This document shows, piece after piece, positions 18,203 through 22,500 of a DNA stretch of 22,500 bases. Source of the DNA: Chara braunii (lineage: Eukaryota > Streptophyta > Charophyceae > Charales > Characeae); contig BFEA01000054.1 in the NCBI GenBank assembly GCA_003427395.1, forward strand, positions 1 through 22,500, in the 5' to 3' direction. The first letter of the stretch is position 1. Every line of letters starts with the position of its first letter. The notes beneath the pieces were generated by a model that made no database searches, was not told where the DNA came from, and saw only the letters and a list, made by a program, of their open reading frames with translations. The translations under genes and the position numbers were made by a program.

Positions 18203-18653
18203 TAGGGAATATACCTGGCCCGTTCAAGGCCTGGGTCATAGGATTCTGGTCTCTGGGCCGCAGTAGGCCATTGTCTGGTTTAAAGTACTTCTGTCTTTTT
18301 CCCTTTTTGAGGTTAATGTTGTAGCAGAGTATTGAAAATAGGGGATAGTTTTAGAAGCCTTGGCTATTGCAAGGATTTGGTGTTGTTGTTTCCAGATCAG
18401 ACTTGATCCCATACTCAGTCGGAAGGACGGATCCTCAAGCCGCTGATAGGCCTGCATTAGGATTCAGGAATAGTGGGTTTTTTAGTAGGAGATGACGGTC
18501 GAAAGGTAGATAGTTGTGAGCATTGCCAAGCAGAGCTGAATTTTTTTAATTTTTTTTTTGTGGACTGATCTCCAAATAATGAGATCCATAAGCTAAACCG
18601 GCTGATGCTGCCGGGATAACTCCGGGTAGAATTGTGAGGTCCCCGACCTCGTT
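18203..18653 (+). other. LINE 3' untranslated region with terminal hairpin
   Basis: This is noncoding sequence between the ORF2 stop and the poly(A). At its end GAGGT (18636-18640) and ACCTC (18646-18650) form a perfect 5-bp stem with a CCCCG loop, three bases before the A tail. Such 3' hairpins can be the template recognition site for LINE reverse transcriptase in some families; here that is inference. Confidence 0.6.
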
Positions 18654-18698
18654 AAAAAAAAAAAAAAAACAGAGAATTAAAAAAAAAAAGAAAAAAAA
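18654..18698 (+). repeat. LINE poly(A) tail
   Basis: An A16 run (18654-18669) is followed by CAGAGAATT and two further long A runs broken by one G. It lies directly before the right target-site duplication. The internal non-A bases suggest ageing or a two-step tail. Confidence 0.8.
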
Positions 18699-18712
18699 AA
18701 AGTGCGTGTACC
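18699..18712 (+). repeat. LINE target-site duplication, right copy
   Basis: This copy differs from the left one at a single base (T for C) and marks the 3' boundary of the LINE insertion. Confidence 0.7.
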
Positions 18713-19048
18713 TTGCTGTTCCCTGCCTCCAGAGTTCCGCTTGAACCTCGGTAGAGCTCCCGCAATCGCCCTGTCATCGGCCATGTCCAATCTACGCAAT
18801 TGATTGTCTGAATCCTTAGCAATTACTCAGGATTGTCTCAGAGGGAATACATCATTAAGCATTTGTACCCGAGAAAATAGTTGTCAGATGGGTCAATGAA
18901 GGAAAAGAATGGAGGACGATGGAGGAGGTAGACACCGTTACACAGTGACAATGCTTCTCTCTTCTCCAAATACCCCGCATTCTCTTCCTTCCTGGCCTAT
19001 GTTTTATCATATACTGTCCACTAATATCAATAGCAAAATAGCAAAAGT
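18713..19048. other. No recognisable feature
   Basis: Unique-looking flank to the right of the LINE. No open frame, repeat or RNA gene was identified. Its end, just before the first (AAT)n array, resembles the sequence before the array at 21799. Confidence 0.5.
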
Positions 19049-19098
19049 AAATAATAACAATAATAATAATAACAATAATAATAATAATAATAATAATA

Positions 19099-19153
<55 letters not shown>

Positions 19154-19202
19154 TAATAATAATAAATAGTGGAAATAATCAATAATAACATTAATAATAA
19201 TG
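19049..19202. repeat. (AAT)n microsatellite 1
   Basis: Mostly AAT triplets, with a pure core near 19103-19150 and edges interrupted by AAC and GGAA. Open frames here are poly-Asn or poly-Leu artefacts. Confidence 0.95.
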
Positions 19203-19557
19203 ATGTAAGAAAATCGGGAGATGATAGGAAAACGGATTGCAGACTGCGAAATCACATGAAAAGTCAAGAAGCCCTTGATTGTCGGACAAACAACGAAGCA
19301 TTGATACTTCATCCATGGACATACCTTGAATTCGTTTGTCAGTGAGAGCCTCCTATCATCATTGTCATCATAAGTACATAAAGCCCTTCCTCCTACTTAG
19401 CACTCAACACCTGGATTATGGCCACACAATTTACCAATAGTCTACGAATTGTTAATGCTCCCAACTGATGTTGGCAGCAAAACCAAAATACATGACGATG
19501 CCGACCCCCGTAGACTGTCAGCAGGATCTGGTATGTGCCCTTTCACCATCGATTGCA

Positions 19558-19561
<4 letters not shown>
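19203..19561. other. No recognisable feature
   Basis: Unique-looking sequence between two microsatellites. No coding or structural signal was found. Confidence 0.5.
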
Positions 19562-19635
<74 letters not shown>

Positions 19636-19642
19636 TGTGTGT
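19562..19642. repeat. Compound (CT)28(GT)12 microsatellite
   Basis: A pure CT tract (19562-19618) joins a pure GT tract (19619-19642) and then a degenerate GTCT-rich stretch to about 19730. Length and purity suggest high mutability. Confidence 0.97.
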
Positions 19643-19789
19643 CAGTCTATTTGTCTGTCGGTCCTTGTCTGTATATGTGTCTGTTTGTTTGTTGTCCGTA
19701 CGTGTCTGTCTGTATCGTATATGGTTTGAGTCTGTAGTCGGGGTCGTAGCTCTAGGATTTCGGTCAGGGACGTATCTGCTGCAGTCTGG

Positions 19790-20440
19790 AAAGGTCAAGG
19801 TCGTAGCTACGGCAGTGTTCGAAGGCCCAGGTTGTAGACTTCCGGAAGGTCCGGGAGTGGCCCTTCAATGTTGCCCATAGCAGACCAGAATGAAGTGGGC
19901 AAGTGGTAAGGTCCACCCATGCTGAGTCAATGGTACTCAGTTCCAATCTCACTTAGTCCAATCAGCAAGTACCATGTGAGACTTTGTACACTCGGGGCCG
20001 GCGAAAATGAGGCAGGCAAACAGAAGTATAAATCAATAGGTAGCTCACAACTATTCATTCATTGTTGCGCGAACCATGCAGAAACATTGTCACAGTGCCC
20101 TGTGCAAGGCGGCCTGCAGATGCCCGAGGAAGGAGTGGGTCTGAAGAAGAGCGTAGCTATAGGCTAATGGTAGGCGGCAGCGGCCGTAGTGGGTAGAGTG
20201 TGCAGGGTGCGCGCGCGTGATACAATGTGTTGCGTGTGGGATACCCAGGGTGATGTATGTGAACAGCGCAGTTAGGTACATTGACGAACCAGCGAGTTGT
20301 TGGGCTCATCAGTACTATAACCCTTTTGAAGCGAGCTTGCAATCAAACTTTGTTATGGATTTCATACTTCTGAGTTTCCAGCTGGCGCTTGTTGCCAGTG
20401 TGTCGTGTCATCAATTTACATGCATGTGAAGCAAGTTTGA
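19790..20440. repeat. Segmental duplication, copy 1
   Basis: This segment aligns in the same order with 20702-21397. Shared anchors include GTGGGCAAGTGGTA (19895-19908) and CAGAAGTATAAATCAA (20021-20036), then TTCATTCATT and GAAGAGCGTAGC. It ends with ACATGCATGT and a CAAGTTTGAC-like piece directly before (AAT)n array 2. No convincing gene; short open frames ending KKSVAIG in both copies reflect the shared DNA. Confidence 0.8.
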
Positions 20441-20443
20441 CGG

Positions 20444-20498
20444 TAATTAATAATAATAATAATAGTAATAATAATAATAACAATAACAATAACAATAC
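20444..20498. repeat. (AAT)n microsatellite 2
   Basis: AAT triplets with AGT and AAC variants, directly after duplication copy 1. Confidence 0.93.
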
Positions 20499-20701
20499 CA
20501 TTTGACACAGATACCCCCCCCTTTTGCAGTAGTTGACACAGACCCTCGGGCTCGATCCCTAGTCCTCACAGTATCCTTGTTGACCCTGAGAGTTGAACAG
20601 TTGGTCGGCTGTTGTAGGTCCGTATGTTGTAGGGTTTCGACCTGTAGACCCGTCGTCCGCAAGTCTCAGCAAACCCTAGGAGTCGTGGTTGTAGGTCCTC
20701 T
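20499..20701. other. Spacer between duplication copies
   Basis: Unique-looking sequence with several GTCGTAGG- and GTAGGTC-like short words that also occur near the start of copy 1. No gene is seen. Confidence 0.4.
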
Positions 20702-21397
20702 GAAGGTTCGAGGTCGTAGCAGCTACAGTCCCGAAAGCCAAGTCCACAGTCTTCTGGAGGATCCGGAAGCGGCCTTTCAAATGCATCTTACTGCAGATCA
20801 GAGGCAGGTGGGCAAGTGGTAGAGCCAACCTCAGTACGTTGGCCATGCGACTGCAATAAGTTTGAAGTGCAGTCAGCAGTGCAGTCCTAGTCAGTCCAGG
20901 TCCAGTCAAGCAAGTATTATACGAGACTGTGGGCACTCAGGGCCGATGGAAAGGCCAGGCAGATACCAAACAGAAGTATAAATCAAGATGCAGCGCGAAG
21001 CCGTTCATTCATTCCTGTGTAAGCCATGCGGAAGCGCTGCTACAGCGACTTGTGCTACGGTGGACTGCAGATGCCCGGAGAGTGCAGTGGGCGTGGAAGA
21101 AGAGCGTAGCCATAGGATAGCAGTAGGGCGGTCATAACCGTCATAGCTAGTGGTAAGGTACAACGTGTGTGTGTATGTAAGTGTATAGTGAGTAGCGAGT
21201 GGGGTATACATTGTGATTCTGTGTGTGCGAACAAAGATTTGTTGGGCGCTGTGGCGCCATAGCCATCTGACGTGATCTTGAAATCGATCTGCGTTCTCAT
21301 CATCCATATCTCTGAGCTTTGTGTTTGGGCGATTGTCGTCAGTTTGGTGTGAAACCTGTTCACATGCATGTAAGGAAGAACCAGTTTGACCGCAAGT
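20702..21397. repeat. Segmental duplication, copy 2
   Basis: This is the second copy of 19790-20440. The offset is about 913 bp at the GTGGGCAAGTGGTA anchor (20808-20821) and 950 bp at CAGAAGTATAAATCAA (20971-20986), so indels have accumulated. It likewise ends with ACATGCATGT before an (AAT)n array. Divergence is substantial, so the duplication is not recent. Confidence 0.8.
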
Positions 21398-21493
21398 AAT
21401 AGTAATAATAATAATAATAATAATAGTAGTAGTTTAATAATAACAATAATAATAGTAATAATAATAATAACAATAATAATAATAATAATAACA
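21396..21493. repeat. (AAT)n microsatellite 3
   Basis: AAT triplets with AGT and AAC variants, directly after duplication copy 2. Confidence 0.93.
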
Positions 21494-21798
21494 GTAAGAT
21501 GCAAGGAAAACACGTGCTAACAAACTTCAAAATTCACACCATCATACACATGTAACCAGATAGTCGTGACTTCGAACAAAAGCAGAACTGCATTACGAGT
21601 CCCACAACAAAAGATCATAATTGATAATGCTGGAATAGTCTCAACATCATCAACACGGAACCAATGTCGTCATTCTACCTGGCGCTCAGCGCCCAGACTA
21701 CAGATAGCAGATTCCTACATAGCCTACTGTACAATGTCGCCTGTTTCGCATGTATGTGAAGTGAGAACGAGGCAAGTTTATTTGCAAATAGTAAAAAC
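21494..21798. other. Partial third copy of the pre-(AAT)n end segment
   Basis: Most of this is unassigned, but near 21750-21798 it carries GCATGTATGTGAAG and GGCAAGTTTATTTGCAAATA. These resemble the ends of both duplication copies just before their AAT arrays. Confidence 0.5.
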
Positions 21799-21799
21799 A

Positions 21800-21862
<63 letters not shown>

Positions 21863-21883
21863 CATAATAATATTAATAATAAC
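21799..21883. repeat. (AAT)n microsatellite 4
   Basis: Pure AAT repeat to about 21862, then a degenerate end with CAT and ATT. Confidence 0.95.
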
Positions 21884-21896
21884 TGCGTAGCATCCT

Positions 21897-21943
21897 GTTC
21901 GCGTTCGGTCGCCGAACGTTAACGTTTGCGACCGAACGCGAAC
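21897..21943. repeat. 47-bp near-perfect palindrome
   Basis: GTTCGCGTTCGGTCGC (21897-21912) is the exact reverse complement of 21928-21943. The 15-base centre contains AACGTTAACGTT, itself palindromic. The structure could form a long hairpin or cruciform. It sits between (AAT)n array 4 and the purine-rich block, and its CpG-rich composition contrasts with both. Confidence 0.9.
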
Positions 21944-22194
21944 GGGTTCCCAATATAGGGGTTTGGGGGGGTCCATGTCACTCCCGAGCACTTACACGCT
22001 CGGACGGGGAGGGGGGGGGGGAGGAGGAGATGAGGAGTAAAAGTCGACGAAAGGAGGAGGAGGGGGAGGAGGATGGAGGAGGAGACGAAGAAGACGAGAG
22101 GAAATGGAGGAGGAGTATGTGGAGTGGGAAAAAAAGAGGAGGATATGGAGGAGGAGGAGAGAAGAAAAACGAAAAAGAAAAAAAAGTCCCACGT

Positions 22195-22208
22195 GCTGAC
22201 GTGGCAGC
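22195..22208. repeat. TGACGTGGCA-containing 14-bp motif, copy 1
   Basis: GCTGACGTGGCAGC, overlapping the last base of a CACGTG at 22190-22195, lies in one of the two non-purine islands. TGACGTGG and CACGTG are binding cores of plant bZIP proteins; use here is unproven. Confidence 0.6.
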
Positions 22209-22439
22209 CGCGCGACGACGGGGAGGAGGAGAAGGAGGGGGGAAGAAGAAGTACAAGAGGAGGACGACGACGGAAAGGAGGAAGAGGAAGACAAGGAGGA
22301 GGACAAGGAGGGGGGTTAGGAAGAAGAAGACGACGACGACGACGACGACGAAGAAGAAGAAGAAGAAGAAGAAGAAGAAGATCCTTAAGAAGAAGAAGAA
22401 GATTTTTAGAAGACGAAAAAAAAAAAAAAAAGGACGCGC

Positions 22440-22453
22440 GCTGACGTGGCAGC
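22440..22453. repeat. TGACGTGGCA-containing 14-bp motif, copy 2
   Basis: Exact repeat of the motif at 22195-22208, 245 bp later, again just after an A-rich run and beside CGCG. It points to a ~245-bp repeated module. Confidence 0.6.
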
Positions 22454-22500
22454 TACGCGTTGGTATATGGAGGAGGAGGAGGACGAGGAGGGAGGAGGAG

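Larger units (their letters stand above)
15191..18698 (+). mobile_element. 5'-truncated LINE (non-LTR retrotransposon)
   Basis: The insertion is bounded by a 14-bp target-site duplication, starts inside ORF2 without the endonuclease region, and ends with a 3' UTR, a small hairpin and an A-rich tail. That is the classic result of incomplete target-primed reverse transcription. The coding order, RT followed by a C-terminal zinc motif, fits plant L1-type LINEs. It is on the opposite strand to the gypsy element and does not overlap it. Confidence 0.85.
22003..22500. repeat. Purine-rich GGA/GAA block with embedded (CGA)n(GAA)n
   Basis: The plus strand is almost all purine except for two short islands. 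It includes a G10 run near 22010-22021, GAGGAG-type repeats, and a (CGA)n run followed by (GAA)n at about 22329-22380. Open frames are Arg/Lys/Glu or Ser/Pro low-complexity and are not called as genes. The block continues past the window edge. Confidence 0.9.

Noticed and set aside
18909-19312. Poly-Asn and poly-Leu open frames on both strands
   Set aside because: Produced by the (AAT)n array; not genes.
19442-19880. Overlapping Leu/Ser/Cys/Val open frames
   Set aside because: Produced by the (CT)n(GT)n tract in several frames at once.
19919-21120. Pair of short plus-strand frames both ending KKSVAIG
   Set aside because: They are parallel only because the DNA is duplicated; the middle parts diverge with frame changes, so coding selection is not supported.
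22073-22444. Plus-strand 123-codon open frame rich in Arg/Lys/Glu
   Set aside because: It is the translation of GGA/GAA/CGA simple repeats; no complexity, no start context, and equally long frames exist on the other strand.

Overview
The window looks like repeat-rich, non-genic nuclear DNA from a streptophyte (green alga or plant lineage). I recognise no intact host gene, rRNA or tRNA gene, or CRISPR array. The plant-side evidence is a Ty3/gypsy element with a primer-binding site close to the 3' end of plant tRNA-Asp, a plant-type LINE whose ORF2 ends in a zf-RVT-like zinc motif, and two TTTAGGG telomere-type units. The abundant (AAT)n arrays and the style of the gypsy pol proteins make a charophyte such as Chara plausible, but that is inference. 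One ambiguous base (N) lies at 448.

Layout. Positions 1-3110 hold no recognisable gene: an AT-rich start, a GC-rich block with a strong hairpin, two related 26-bp palindromes 140 bp apart (1614 and 1754), and a TATA-rich segment that may be the U3 side of a 3' LTR. From 3111 to 12167 a decayed Ty3/gypsy element runs on the minus strand. In its own order it shows a tRNA-Asp-like primer-binding site, a basic R/G/P-rich ORF, two tandem diverged copies of an unrecognised protein (ORF A and ORF B), gag with a zinc knuckle, a protease remnant, reverse transcriptase, RNase H, a truncated integrase and a polypurine tract. Every coding part carries stops or frameshifts. A candidate LTR begins at 12170, but I could not match it to the candidate LTR ending at 3110.

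From about 13680 to 14575 there is a ~60-bp tandem repeat. It is interrupted at 14239-14276 by a perfect 38-bp inverted pair of the Tn5/Nextera mosaic end, which is the mate-pair junction adapter. The assembly is therefore artificial at that point. From 15191 to about 18698 lies a 5'-truncated, decayed LINE on the plus strand, with a poly(A) tail and a 14-bp target-site duplication differing at one base, inserted beside the TTTAGGG units.

From 18713 to the end the DNA is microsatellites and duplications. There are four (AAT)n arrays, at least three of them preceded by related sequence, and a compound (CT)n(GT)n. There is also a ~0.65-0.7 kb segment present twice at ~913-bp spacing, a near-perfect 47-bp palindrome, and a purine-rich GGA/GAA block containing two copies of a 14-bp TGACGTGGC-containing motif. 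No part of the window forms a working multigene system. The most novel item is the duplicated unknown ORF upstream of gag.
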